From the NCBI RefSeq assembly GCF_019334305.1, contig NZ_JAHWGH010000018.1, forward strand, positions 196,009 to 260,008: a DNA stretch of 64,000 nucleotides, in the 5' to 3' direction. Below the pieces are notes generated by a model. That model searched no databases and was not told where the DNA came from. It saw only the letters and a program-made list of their open reading frames with translations. This document shows positions 27,511-36,237 of the stretch, in pieces. Every line of letters begins with the position of its first letter. The first letter of the stretch is position 1. The translations under genes and the position numbers were made by a program. This DNA is from Rossellomorea orangium. Lineage in GTDB: Bacteria > Bacillota > Bacilli > Bacillales > Bacillaceae_B.

Positions 27511-29178
27511 TTAAACTTCCATGATAATCGGCAAGATCATCGGTCTTCTTCTTGTTTTATTGAATAAGTAATAATTCAGTTGATCCCTGATTTCCTGCTT
27601 GATGGTTGTCCATTCAAAGGAGCCTTTTTGCAGATAAGAATGAACCACATCGGTCACAATCCCCCCTGCCCCTTCGATCAATTCCTCGGACTCCCTTACA
27701 TATACGAATCCCCGTGAGATGATTTCAGGTCCGGCAACAATCGATTTCGACCTTCTGTTAATCGTGACGACAACCGTAAAAACTCCGTCTTCTGACAATA
27801 ATTTACGATCTCGAAGGACAATGTTCCCTACGTCTCCAACCCCGATGCCATCAATCAATACATTCCCGGCCTGTACACGTCCGCTCATCCTCATCTTGCC
27901 GTCCTTGTATTGAAGGACGTCTCCTTTATCCAAAATAAAGATCTGCTTATGAGGAAGTCCTGTATCATGTGCGAGCTGAGTATGCGCGACTAGCATCTTG
28001 TATTCACCCTGGATGGGAATAAAGTATTTAGGTTTCATGATATTCAACATGAACTTCAAATCTTCCTGACTACCATGGCCTGATACATGAACCTTTTTAT
28101 TGGCGGTCAATACATTTGCCCCGGCTCTAAAAAGCATGTCGATCGTCCTGCCGACAATCACTTCCATGCCCGGAGAAGGGGTGGCTGTAATGAGGACCGT
28201 GTCTCCTTCCTCGATGTTTACCAGACGGTGTGAACGCTTGGACATCCGTTGAAGTGCCTCAAACGGTTCTCCTTGAGTTCCTGTCGCGATGATGAGGATT
28301 TCATCTTTGGGGTAATCACCAATTTCGTCTATGCCGATGATCATTTCATCCCTGACATGAAGATATCCCAGTTTCAAGGCTACATCATACACTCTCTTCA
28401 AGCTCTTTCCAACTACCGCCACTTTACGGTTATTCTGGTCTGCAGCATCAAATAGCTGCTGAAGCCGAATTAAGTTCGAGGCGAAGCATGCCACAATGAC
28501 TCTCCCTGATGCTTTCCGCAAGGCATTTGTAATATGCTGCTCTATGACTGCTTCAGATGTCGTAAATCCCGGTCTTTCTGCTTCTTTACTGTCAGATAAC
28601 AAACAAAGGACGCCCTTCTCACCTATTTGTGCCATCTTGCCTAAATCCGGACGATACAAATGTTTGGCTGATTGATCAAATTTGAATTCACCTGTATGGA
28701 CGATGACTCCTTCAGATGTATGTATGCAAACACCTACTGAATCTGGAATACTATGTGTGGTCTTAAAGAACGTGACATTCACTCCGTCAAAGTTAAGGTA
28801 GCTATCTGAGTGTACTGTATAGAATTTCACATCTTCCCTGACATTTTCGTCCTTCAGACGAGCTTTTACAAGTGCATTTGTCAAGCGTGTACCGTAAACA
28901 GGCGCTTTGATCTTACTTAATACATACCCAATCGCACCTATGCTGTCCTCATGTCCATGAGTCAGGAAGATTCCTTTGACCCGGTCTTTGTTTTCAATCA
29001 GATACTGAATGTCCGGGATGACGATATCGATTCCCAGCATTTCGTTTTCCGGAAACATGAGTCCCGCGTCGATCACGAATATTTCATGATCCACTTCTAC
29101 CACATACATGTTCTTCCCGATTTCTCCTACTCCCCCGAGTGGTATTACTTTAATATTTTCATTCTTTGTCTTACTCAC
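27511..29178 (-). CDS. rnjB: Ribonuclease J2
   Basis: RNase J2, a beta-lactamase-fold (beta-CASP) ribonuclease, 555 residues like its B. subtilis counterpart. It pairs with RNase J1 in a complex that processes and degrades RNA. The metal motif at residues 74-79 reads HGHEDS where J1-type enzymes have HGHEDH, the known degeneration that leaves J2 weakly active and largely a partner of J1. The start is GTG with AGGAGGACATAAAT upstream. It has its own SigA-type promoter and terminator, so it is probably monocistronic. Confidence 0.96.
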   Translation of the reverse strand: MSKTKNENIKVIPLGGVGEIGKNMYVVEVDHEIFVIDAGLMFPENEMLGIDIVIPDIQYLIENKDRVKGIFLTHGHEDSIGAIGYVLSKIKAPVYGTRLTNALVKARLKDENVREDVKFYTVHSDSYLNFDGVNVTFFKTTHSIPDSVGVCIHTSEGVIVHTGEFKFDQSAKHLYRPDLGKMAQIGEKGVLCLLSDSKEAERPGFTTSEAVIEQHITNALRKASGRVIVACFASNLIRLQQLFDAADQNNRKVAVVGKSLKRVYDVALKLGYLHVRDEMIIGIDEIGDYPKDEILIIATGTQGEPFEALQRMSKRSHRLVNIEEGDTVLITATPSPGMEVIVGRTIDMLFRAGANVLTANKKVHVSGHGSQEDLKFMLNIMKPKYFIPIQGEYKMLVAHTQLAHDTGLPHKQIFILDKGDVLQYKDGKMRMSGRVQAGNVLIDGIGVGDVGNIVLRDRKLLSEDGVFTVVVTINRRSKSIVAGPEIISRGFVYVRESEELIEGAGGIVTDVVHSYLQKGSFEWTTIKQEIRDQLNYYLFNKTRRRPMILPIIMEV

Positions 29179-29229
29179 ATTTATGTCCTCCTATGCTGTT
29201 CCTTCCCCGATCTTCAATCAGTTATATCC

Positions 29230-29259
29230 ATTATACTTGATACGAATTTGGGAGTACAA
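29230..29259 (-). promoter_or_regulatory. SigA-type promoter of rnjB
   Basis: Minus-strand -35 TTGTAC (29254-29259), 18-base spacer, perfect -10 TATAAT (29230-29235). The start would be near 29223, about 45 bases before the GTG. Confidence 0.7.
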
Positions 29260-29389
29260 CCAATTTTATCCTTACTAATCAATATTAGGAAAAACACTGC
29301 AATCATCTATACTAACTACTATTTCTATACTGCACGGGTAAATCCTTCTTCTTTATAGCAATTAAATCATGACAATCTATAGATATGAC

Positions 29390-29428
29390 AAAAGACCGGA
29401 AAGGAAACTCAATCCTTCACGGTCTTTT
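29390..29428 (-). terminator. Terminator after dapA
   Basis: Nine-bp perfect outer stem AAAAGACCG (29390-29398) with CGGTCTTTT (29420-29428), extended inward by partial pairing, closing the spoVFA-spoVFB-asd-dapG-dapA group. Confidence 0.8.
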
Positions 29429-29449
29429 GAAAATTAAATATGGATTAGC

Positions 29450-30322
29450 TTACAATGACTTCTCCAATAATTGAGATAGCTTTGCCCTTTCCACTTCTGT
29501 GAGTGGAATTAAAGGTAGACGAACAGAGCCCACGTCCAGTCCCTTCATCTGCAGAGCCGTTTTGACCGGGGTAGGATTCGGACTCATGAACAGCCCCTTC
29601 ATGATGGGTAGGAGACTTTGATGCAGACGTGCTGCATCTGCCGGTTTCCCATTTAGAAAGGCAGAGACCATATCCTGCATTTTGTTTCCGATGACATGGG
29701 AAGCTACAGACACAACTCCAGCTCCGCCTATGGATAATACCGGCAGGGTAAGACCGTCATCTCCACTGAATAACATAAAATCATCGGATGTATGTGAAAT
29801 GATTTCAGTCATACTATCCAGATCACCACTTGCCTCTTTTACGGCAACGATGTTCTCGATTTTTGAAAGGCGGATGATCGTTTCGGGTGACACGTTGACG
29901 CTCGATCTACCTGGAATGTTATACAGCATCACTGGTAAGTCTGTCGATTCGGCGATTACTTTAAAATGCTGATACATCCCTTCCTGACTCGGTTTATTGT
30001 AATACGGGGCAACCAGCATGATTGCATCAACGCCTGCCTCTTTTGCTTTTTTCGTAAGCTCTATCGAGGCATGGGTATTATTGCTTCCCGTCCCAGCAAT
30101 GACTGGAATCCTTCCATCCACAACTTTCACTACATGCCGAAATAGGGCAACCTTTTCTTCTTTTGTTAAGGTAGGTGACTCCCCTGTCGTCCCTGCTACT
30201 ACTAACGAATCCGATCCGTTGTCGATCAGATACTGAATTAACTGAGTCGTTTTAGTAAAATCAATATTTCCTTTACGGTCAAATGGCGTAACCATTGCCG
30301 TAGAAACACGGCCAAAATTCAA
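29450..30322 (-). CDS. dapA: 4-hydroxy-tetrahydrodipicolinate synthase
   Basis: DapA condenses pyruvate with aspartate semialdehyde, the branch point to diaminopimelate, lysine and spore dipicolinate. From the TTG at 30322 the protein is 290 residues, the family length, beginning MNFGRVSTAMVTPFD. That start has AGAGGAG upstream; an in-frame ATG 90 bases further up would add an alien extension. Visible motifs are GTTGESPTL, YNIPGRS and the Schiff-base lysine in VAVKEASGD. It starts 22 bases after dapG. Confidence 0.97.
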   Translation of the reverse strand: MNFGRVSTAMVTPFDRKGNIDFTKTTQLIQYLIDNGSDSLVVAGTTGESPTLTKEEKVALFRHVVKVVDGRIPVIAGTGSNNTHASIELTKKAKEAGVDAIMLVAPYYNKPSQEGMYQHFKVIAESTDLPVMLYNIPGRSSVNVSPETIIRLSKIENIVAVKEASGDLDSMTEIISHTSDDFMLFSGDDGLTLPVLSIGGAGVVSVASHVIGNKMQDMVSAFLNGKPADAARLHQSLLPIMKGLFMSPNPTPVKTALQMKGLDVGSVRLPLIPLTEVERAKLSQLLEKSL

Positions 30323-30344
30323 TCTAGTCACTCTCCTCTTGTGA

Positions 30345-31583
30345 TTATCCCACTTTGAATGCAGCACTTCTCTCTTGTAATTGAAACGTATCATGCAGGG
30401 CATTGATGGCATTGATCAAGTCCATTTCTTTCACCAGCACCCAAATGGTCGTATGACTGTCCGCAGATTGAAGAATGCGAATCCCTTCATTGGAAAGGGA
30501 AGAAACAATGGCAGAGGTCACACCCGGTACTCCGGTCATTCCCGCTCCAACCACTGAAATCTTTGCACACTCCGATTCAATAACGGGGTCATGCCCCATG
30601 TTCCTAAGAACATTTATTGCATCATCAGCAACTGACGACCCCACGGTGTAAACGACTCCCCTTGGGGATATGTTAATGAAATCTACACTTATCTCCTCTT
30701 TGGCCATAGCCTTAAAGACCTCAGCTTGAAGATTGTATTGATCTTCCTTAGCAAACACTTTAATTTGGGTTAGGTTGGATACATGAGCAATCCCTGTTAC
30801 GGGATGACTCCTGAACTCTTTGTGCGCTTTCGTATTCTCAAGCGTGGTAACAAGGGTACCTTCGCCATTAGAGTATGTGGAGCGAATCCTGATTGGAACA
30901 TTCGAATTCATGGCAATCTCAACCGCCCTGGGATGTATCACCTTGGCACCCTGGTATGCCATATTACATACTTCGTTATACGAAACAACCGTAATGGGTC
31001 TTGCCTTGGAAGAAATCCGTGGATCGGCGGTCATGACTCCCTCCACATCTGTGAATATATCAATGTAATCCGCTTTTAATGCGACGCCAAGTGCTGAAGC
31101 TGACGTATCACTTCCACCTCTGCCGATGGTTGTGATATCTCCATCCTTCGTTGCTCCCTGGAAGCCTGCAACTACCACGACATCATGCCGCTCGAGTTCA
31201 TTTACCAAACGAGTGCATTTCATCTCGATGATCTTTGCGTTGTTAAAATCATTATTTGTCCGGAAGCCGGCCTGGGCTCCGGTAAGAGCTGTTGATCGGA
31301 TCCCATGCTCTAGAAGCATATTGGAAAATACAAGGCTCGAAATGATCTCTCCACATGACAACAAGAGGTCCTGCTCCCTCTTACTGATTGAAGTATTCCT
31401 GCCTCCGATTAATGATAATAGTGAATCTGTCGCATAGGGTTCACCTTTTCTTCCCATTGCCGAAACGACTACCACCACTTTATATCCTTTTTCGATTGCT
31501 TGTTTCGTATGAGCCATTGCCTTGAGGCGGCTTACCTCGTCACGTACAGAAGTTCCACCAAATTTTTGAACGATCACTTTCAT
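30345..31583 (-). CDS. dapG: Aspartokinase I (DapG)
   Basis: DapG phosphorylates aspartate, the first step toward diaminopimelate and dipicolinate. The 412 residues begin with the kinase motif KFGGTSV (residues 7-13), continue through TTIGRGGSDTSA, and end in two ACT domains (about 265-400), the usual sites of allosteric control. In B. subtilis this isozyme is inhibited by diaminopimelate. The gene is grouped with asd, dapA and the dipicolinate synthase genes, supporting a role in spore dipicolinate supply. ATG with GAGGTG upstream. Confidence 0.96.
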   Translation of the reverse strand: MKVIVQKFGGTSVRDEVSRLKAMAHTKQAIEKGYKVVVVVSAMGRKGEPYATDSLLSLIGGRNTSISKREQDLLLSCGEIISSLVFSNMLLEHGIRSTALTGAQAGFRTNNDFNNAKIIEMKCTRLVNELERHDVVVVAGFQGATKDGDITTIGRGGSDTSASALGVALKADYIDIFTDVEGVMTADPRISSKARPITVVSYNEVCNMAYQGAKVIHPRAVEIAMNSNVPIRIRSTYSNGEGTLVTTLENTKAHKEFRSHPVTGIAHVSNLTQIKVFAKEDQYNLQAEVFKAMAKEEISVDFINISPRGVVYTVGSSVADDAINVLRNMGHDPVIESECAKISVVGAGMTGVPGVTSAIVSSLSNEGIRILQSADSHTTIWVLVKEMDLINAINALHDTFQLQERSAAFKVG

Positions 31584-31671
31584 GACTACACCTCATTGTC
31601 ATATGTTCAAGAGGTATGATAAAAATAGTAGTGGATTGATAGACATCTTCAGCTGGATCGATCCCTCTTTA

Positions 31672-32718
31672 TTATTTAATTAAACCAAGCTTCATTAAAC
31701 TTTCTGCGATCTGGACCGAGTTCCAAGCCGCTCCCTTCAGTAAGTTGTCAGATACAACCCACATATGGAAGCCCCTATCTTCATCAAGATCTTTACGCAC
31801 CCGGCCTACAAATACATCCGGTTTTCCCACTGCATGAGCAGGCATTGGATATATTTGTTCTTCAGGAATGTCCTCAAGCGTTACGCCTGGCGCTTCCCGG
31901 AGAAGTTCATGGATCTCACTCACTGAAACAGAATCCTTCTCAATTTCAATATATACACTTTCAGAGTGACCTGTTACAACCGGTAATCTGACACAAGTAG
32001 CAGAAACCTTTAACGAAGGCATATGCATGATTTTTTTTGTTTCATTGATCATTTTCATCTCTTCAAACGTAAATCCGTTATCCTGAAATGTATCAATTTG
32101 TGGTATCGCATTGTATGCAATTTGATAATGTTTTTTGTCCCCTTTAACAGGTAAAACAGCAGGCTCAAAGGATTCCCCTGATAAAATGGCCTGTGACTGG
32201 GCATGAAGTTCATCTATTGCAACGGCCCCTGCACCTGAAACAGCTTGATAGGTAGAAACAATCACTTTCGTGAGGCCATATTGTTTGCGGATGGGCTCAA
32301 GTGCTGCAACCATTTGAATAGTCGAACAGTTAGGATTGGCAATAATTCCATTATGCTTCTTGATATCCTCTTCATTCACTTCCGGTACTACAAGTGGAAC
32401 ATCAGGATCCATCCGGTACGCACTTGTATTGTCCACAACGACTGCCCCGCGTTTTACGGCTTCAGGAGCAAGAAGTTTGGATACACTACCCCCTGCACTA
32501 AATAATGCAATATCGACTCCTTCAAAGCTTTCAGGCTTCGCTTCTTCTACCGTCCATTCCTTGCCTTTAAACATAACAGTGGATCCAGCTGATCGAGCTG
32601 ATGATAACAAGGTCAATTGTTTTATAGGAAAATCCCTTTTATCTAAAGTTTGAAGCATCTGCTGTCCTACGGCACCTGTGGCACCCACAACAGCTACATG
32701 TAATCCCGTTGTATTCAA
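31672..32718 (-). CDS. asd: Aspartate-semialdehyde dehydrogenase
   Basis: Asd makes aspartate semialdehyde by NADPH-dependent reduction of aspartyl phosphate. The TTG at 32718 is chosen because GGAAGGAGAG precedes it and gives the usual 348-residue protein starting ...[17 protein letters not shown]; the in-frame ATG at 32760 would add 14 unrelated residues. The catalytic cysteine lies in NPNCSTIQM (about residue 131). It lies between spoVFB and dapG in the dipicolinate/diaminopimelate group. The gap to spoVFB (32719-32933) carries the spoVFB terminator and probably an asd promoter. Confidence 0.96.
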   Translation of the reverse strand: MNTTGLHVAVVGATGAVGQQMLQTLDKRDFPIKQLTLLSSARSAGSTVMFKGKEWTVEEAKPESFEGVDIALFSAGGSVSKLLAPEAVKRGAVVVDNTSAYRMDPDVPLVVPEVNEEDIKKHNGIIANPNCSTIQMVAALEPIRKQYGLTKVIVSTYQAVSGAGAVAIDELHAQSQAILSGESFEPAVLPVKGDKKHYQIAYNAIPQIDTFQDNGFTFEEMKMINETKKIMHMPSLKVSATCVRLPVVTGHSESVYIEIEKDSVSVSEIHELLREAPGVTLEDIPEEQIYPMPAHAVGKPDVFVGRVRKDLDEDRGFHMWVVSDNLLKGAAWNSVQIAESLMKLGLIK

Positions 32719-32888
32719 AATCTTCTCTCCTTCCAACCATTCAGTATTTTCATAGTACAATAGGTAAATGAATTTAGTCTATTACTATAATAAAGAATAT
32801 TTTAACATAAACAATTATTCGACAATAGGAATTTTTTATTTCAAGTTGCGGTTCTTTCATTTAAGCAGCCTTCTTATACATGCATGAA

Positions 32889-32927
32889 AAGAAGGTCATC
32901 ATAAAAGGATAATGAGATGACCTTCTT
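32889..32927 (-). terminator. Terminator after spoVFB
   Basis: A 12-bp perfect stem (arms 32889-32900 and 32916-32927, AAGAAGGTCATC with its complement) 7 bases past the spoVFB stop, followed on the minus strand by TTTTCATGCA. It would let the dipicolinate synthase genes be expressed in the mother cell apart from asd-dapG-dapA. Confidence 0.85.
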
Positions 32928-32933
32928 CCTGTA

Positions 32934-33527
32934 TTAATCCAAATATCTTTCAATGATGACGGGTTGAAGCTGCCTTCCTTCCATCGCTGCTTCTATTGTT
33001 TCCTGGATCAGTGTCATCCTGGCCACCATTGATTTAGGCTTAGCAACAGGTGCATCCTGCCCAAATGGAATAAAATAGATGTCTTTTGTCGAAATTAATC
33101 GCATCAAATTCACACCATTTAATCCAAGAGCATCATTTGTGGAAATACCGAGCACCACAGGACGATGATTACGAATCGTTGCCTTAGCAGCCATCAATAC
33201 AGGAGAATCGGTCATGGCATTGGCAAATTTACTCATAGAATTTCCTGTTAAGGGTGCAATCACCATGCAATCCAATGGGATCTTCGGACCAAGTGGCTCT
33301 GCCTTGACGATTGAATCGATGACTTTATGACCTGTTACTTCTTCGATTCGTTTGATCCAATCTTCCCCTTTACCGAATCTTGTCTCGGTGTTCATAACGG
33401 TTGATGTCACAATCGGCATGACTTCCGCTCCATTATTCACTAATCGCTCGATTTCCGGGAATACTGCATCATACGTACAGTGAGATCCTGTCAAACCAAA
33501 CCCGATACGTTTTCCTTTCACACTCAT
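32934..33527 (-). CDS. spoVFB: Dipicolinate synthase subunit B
   Basis: The flavoprotein-like B subunit of dipicolinate synthase, which makes the spore core's dipicolinic acid in the mother cell. The 197 residues begin MSVKGKRIGFGLTGSHCTYD and carry the flavin-binding-fold segment PLTGNSMSKFANAMTDSPVLMAAKA. The ATG overlaps the spoVFA stop by 4 bases with AAAGGAGAG upstream, so the subunits are made in equal amounts. Confidence 0.97.
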   Translation of the reverse strand: MSVKGKRIGFGLTGSHCTYDAVFPEIERLVNNGAEVMPIVTSTVMNTETRFGKGEDWIKRIEEVTGHKVIDSIVKAEPLGPKIPLDCMVIAPLTGNSMSKFANAMTDSPVLMAAKATIRNHRPVVLGISTNDALGLNGVNLMRLISTKDIYFIPFGQDAPVAKPKSMVARMTLIQETIEAAMEGRQLQPVIIERYLD

Positions 33528-34426
33528 GATGAACTCTCCTTTCCTAAATCAAAATCCTTCTCTAATAATTGACAAAGGACATTCGCCAGTATCTGCCCAG
33601 CCGTTTTCGGTGCTACAATTCCAGGGAGCCCTGGGGCTAATAGCGCTTTTATTCCACGCTTTTCTGCATAACGAAAATCTGTACCACCAGGCTTTGAAGC
33701 AAGATCGATGATTAACGTATGTGCAGGCATCTTAGCAATGACAGCAGCCTTCACGATATGCACTGGAATTGTATTAATACAAATGTCACAATTCTCAACT
33801 TCTTTTTCCAGATTATCCAAGTGAAATGGCACTAACCCCATTTCCGTCACCCTTGCCAGATGTTCACTTTTACGAACCCCGACCTTTACTCTTCCACCTA
33901 AATGATGAAACGTTCTAGCTACACTCATACCGACTCTCCCGAGACCCAATATGATGATGTCAGATCCATGTATAGTAAAGTCTGTATGTTGAATAGCCAT
34001 CATAATCGTTCCCTCTACTGTAGGAATGGAATTATAAATGGCAACGTCGTCCCTTTCAAACAACTGAATAAGTTTACGGTTCGTTGAAGTCATGATTTTA
34101 TCCAAGTATGCATTACTAATTCCTGAATAGATCGTACAGTGCTCTGGCGTCTCAGCTACAATTTCTTCGGTTAACATGATTTTCTCATTGGAAAAAATCG
34201 TATCTATTTCTCCTTGAAGATTCGTGCCTGGTACAGGTAATATGATGGCATCAATCAACGAAAAATCCACTTCATCAAGTTTTTCCTTCGAAGCCCCTGT
34301 AAAGGCATGATCTAGTTGTTCAAAACCTACGAGCGATATTTTGGCATCCAACTCTGTAAGCTTTCGAATGATCTCAAGTTGACGAGCATCTCCGCCTAGA
34401 ACTGCGATCTGCATTCCAGTCAGCAT
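33524..34426 (-). CDS. spoVFA: Dipicolinate synthase subunit A
   Basis: The NAD(P)-dependent A subunit of dipicolinate synthase, which oxidises dihydrodipicolinate to dipicolinic acid. From the ATG at 34426 (AGGTGA upstream) it has 300 residues starting MLTGMQIAVLGGDARQLEI; a GTG four codons earlier lies inside the ribosome binding site. The nucleotide-binding loop is LGLGRVGMSVAR. The C-terminal LLAPGLPGIVAPKTAGQILA is a family hallmark. It is the first of the two spoVF genes, with a SigK-like site upstream. Confidence 0.97.
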   Translation of the reverse strand: MLTGMQIAVLGGDARQLEIIRKLTELDAKISLVGFEQLDHAFTGASKEKLDEVDFSLIDAIILPVPGTNLQGEIDTIFSNEKIMLTEEIVAETPEHCTIYSGISNAYLDKIMTSTNRKLIQLFERDDVAIYNSIPTVEGTIMMAIQHTDFTIHGSDIIILGLGRVGMSVARTFHHLGGRVKVGVRKSEHLARVTEMGLVPFHLDNLEKEVENCDICINTIPVHIVKAAVIAKMPAHTLIIDLASKPGGTDFRYAEKRGIKALLAPGLPGIVAPKTAGQILANVLCQLLEKDFDLGKESSS

Positions 34427-34482
34427 CACTGATTTCACCTACTTTTAACATAATCGCTATTCTAAATCCCTTTTCACTTCAA

Positions 34483-34511
34483 CAGTGTATGTTGCACCTG
34501 ACCAATGGGTG
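34483..34511 (-). promoter_or_regulatory. Candidate SigK promoter of spoVFA
   Basis: On the minus strand CACC (34508-34511) lies 16 bases from CATACACTG (34483-34491). This fits the SigK form mACm-N16-CATANNNTA except for the last base. The start would be near 34476, about 50 bases before the gene. spoVF is SigK-dependent in B. subtilis. Confidence 0.45.
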
Positions 34512-34558
34512 AGAAGAAAAGGGGCATATGAACGTTTTGAAAAAGTAATCAAAAAAAA

Positions 34559-34580
34559 TAAACGGGCACTAACCCGTTTA
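34559..34580 (-). terminator. Strong terminator after ymxH
   Basis: Eight-bp perfect stem TAAACGGG (34559-34566) with CCCGTTTA (34573-34580), followed on the minus strand by TATTTTTTTT. Confidence 0.9.
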
Positions 34581-34599
34581 CACAATTGTATTGTTTCAG

Positions 34600-34833
34600 T
34601 TATTCTTCCGATACTTCCAAAATGATCATGTCTGCCCCAATCGTCCAGATTTGATGCCAGGGCACCCTGATTTCTCCACTTTGCTTTCTCAACCATTTTC
34701 CTGTTGGTATGATGAGGGCGTTGATACTGCCTGACTTATCATTGAATTCAAGATCAGTTTGACCCAGGATGCCTAAACGTTCCGCTTTTTTATAATCAAC
34801 GATTTCTTTCCCGCTTAATTCACTTAGCCTCAT
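34600..34833 (-). CDS. ymxH: YmxH/YlmC PRC-barrel protein
   Basis: A 77-residue member of the YlmC/YmxH sporulation protein family, with the PRC-barrel fold (MRLSELSGKEIVDYKKAERLGILGQTDLEF...) found in proteins with poorly known regulatory roles. The ribosome binding site is GGAGGGATACTAATA. It lies between mlpA and spoVFA with terminators on both sides, in conserved Bacillus order. Its function is not established to my knowledge. Confidence 0.92.
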   Translation of the reverse strand: MRLSELSGKEIVDYKKAERLGILGQTDLEFNDKSGSINALIIPTGKWLRKQSGEIRVPWHQIWTIGADMIILEVSEE

Positions 34834-34935
34834 TATTAGTATCCCTCCAAAAAAATGCTCTTTAGTACAATGTATACACTGTCCATTGTTTTAGAAGCAG
34901 AAAGTTTAACCTCGGTGGAGAGGATTGGCATGTAA

Positions 34936-34962
34936 AAAAGCAGACCAATAAAGTCTGCTTTT
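34936..34962 (-). terminator. Terminator after mlpA
   Basis: A 10-bp perfect stem (arms 34936-34945 and 34953-34962, AAAAGCAGAC with its complement), followed on the minus strand by TTTTTTACA. The mlpA stop is at 34968. Confidence 0.85.
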
Positions 34963-34967
34963 CTTGA

Positions 34968-36209
34968 TTAATTCTTCATATTTTTTGGCAGAACTCCTTC
35001 AGGGCTGATAAGAGCCGAAGCATAATCATCTGTAAAGATGCTCAAGGCCAGTCTATTGACTTTATCCATCGTCACACCATCAATTTCTTCGACGATTTCA
35101 TCCAGGGTACGGTGACGTTTCAATAGTAATTCATTTTTGCCATTTCTGCTCATGCGGCTATTGGTACTTTCCAGACTCAGCATCAGGTTCCCTTTTAATT
35201 GCTCTTTGCTGTTGAGTAATTCTTTAGAGGTGATTCCATCTGCTTTCAGTGTTTCAAGTGTACTGTTTATCGTATCGAATAATTGATCTAACTGATTTGC
35301 CCCCGTGCCTCCGTAAATGGTCACCATGCCGCTGTCCTCGTATGCTGAGTGGTATGAAAATACAGAGTATGCAAGTCCTCTCTGTTCTCGAACCTCCTGG
35401 AACAGACGGGATGACATACTGCCGCCCAATACGTTATTTAACACAATCAAATTGTATATATCAGGATGACCGATTTTAAGACCATCGAAACCTAAGCATA
35501 AATGGGCTTGTTCCGTGTCTTTCTTACGGGCGAGCTTGTTGTTGTGAAAAACAGGTTTCATACGATCTTCCGGCCCTTTGCCACCTTCATAGGACCCGAA
35601 TAGCTTTTCGACTTCCTTGATGAATGTTTCGTCGACATTGCCTGCAACAGACACGACTACCTGGTCAGGAGTATACATATCATGCATGTACTCCTTTAAC
35701 TTAGCCTGATTGAATGAGTTCAATGTGTCTTCGGTACCAAGGATCGGATACCCAAGTGGATGCTCTTCATAGATGGCTTTACTTAGTAAATCGTGAACGA
35801 TATCGTCCGGAGTATCTTCATACATTTTGATTTCTTCATATACGACATTTTTTTCCTTCGTCAGTTCTTCTTCAACATAAGTTGAATTAAAAAACATATC
35901 TGAAAGTGTATGTAATGCGTAGTCGGCATGGTTGTCCAACACTTTTGCATAATAACAGGTATATTCCTTTGAAGTGAATGCATTGACCTGTCCGCCGATA
36001 CTGTCGAATGACTCTGCTATTTCGCGTGCAGTCTTAGTCTTTGTACCTTTAAAGAACATATGCTCCAGAAAATGGGAAATTCCATTATTTTGTTCTGTTT
36101 CATTTCGTGAGCCGGTCCCAATCCAGACTCCTATTGCTACGGAGCGAACGTGTGGAATTTCTTCCAGCACGATTCGCAGTCCATTTTGGCATGTATATTT
36201 CTTAATCAA
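34968..36209 (-). CDS. mlpA: M16 zinc peptidase MlpA (YmxG)
   Basis: A processing-protease-like M16 peptidase, 413 residues with the zinc motif HFLEH at residues 46-50 and downstream glutamate (EKNVVYEEIKMYED). B. subtilis MlpA/YmxG has been linked to control of protease gene expression. The start is TTG with AGGAGGAACTTTC upstream. It lies 28 bases after ylxY. Together with ymfH and ymfF it is one of three M16 proteins in this window. Confidence 0.95.
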   Translation of the reverse strand: MIKKYTCQNGLRIVLEEIPHVRSVAIGVWIGTGSRNETEQNNGISHFLEHMFFKGTKTKTAREIAESFDSIGGQVNAFTSKEYTCYYAKVLDNHADYALHTLSDMFFNSTYVEEELTKEKNVVYEEIKMYEDTPDDIVHDLLSKAIYEEHPLGYPILGTEDTLNSFNQAKLKEYMHDMYTPDQVVVSVAGNVDETFIKEVEKLFGSYEGGKGPEDRMKPVFHNNKLARKKDTEQAHLCLGFDGLKIGHPDIYNLIVLNNVLGGSMSSRLFQEVREQRGLAYSVFSYHSAYEDSGMVTIYGGTGANQLDQLFDTINSTLETLKADGITSKELLNSKEQLKGNLMLSLESTNSRMSRNGKNELLLKRHRTLDEIVEEIDGVTMDKVNRLALSIFTDDYASALISPEGVLPKNMKN

Positions 36210-36237
36210 GAAAGTTCCTCCTATTCATGATGCAAAA

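Noticed and set aside
31584-31671. Lysine riboswitch upstream of dapG
   Set aside because: The gap between asd and dapG is only 88 bases and shows no riboswitch core or terminator; control of this group is more likely by promoters and ACT-domain feedback.
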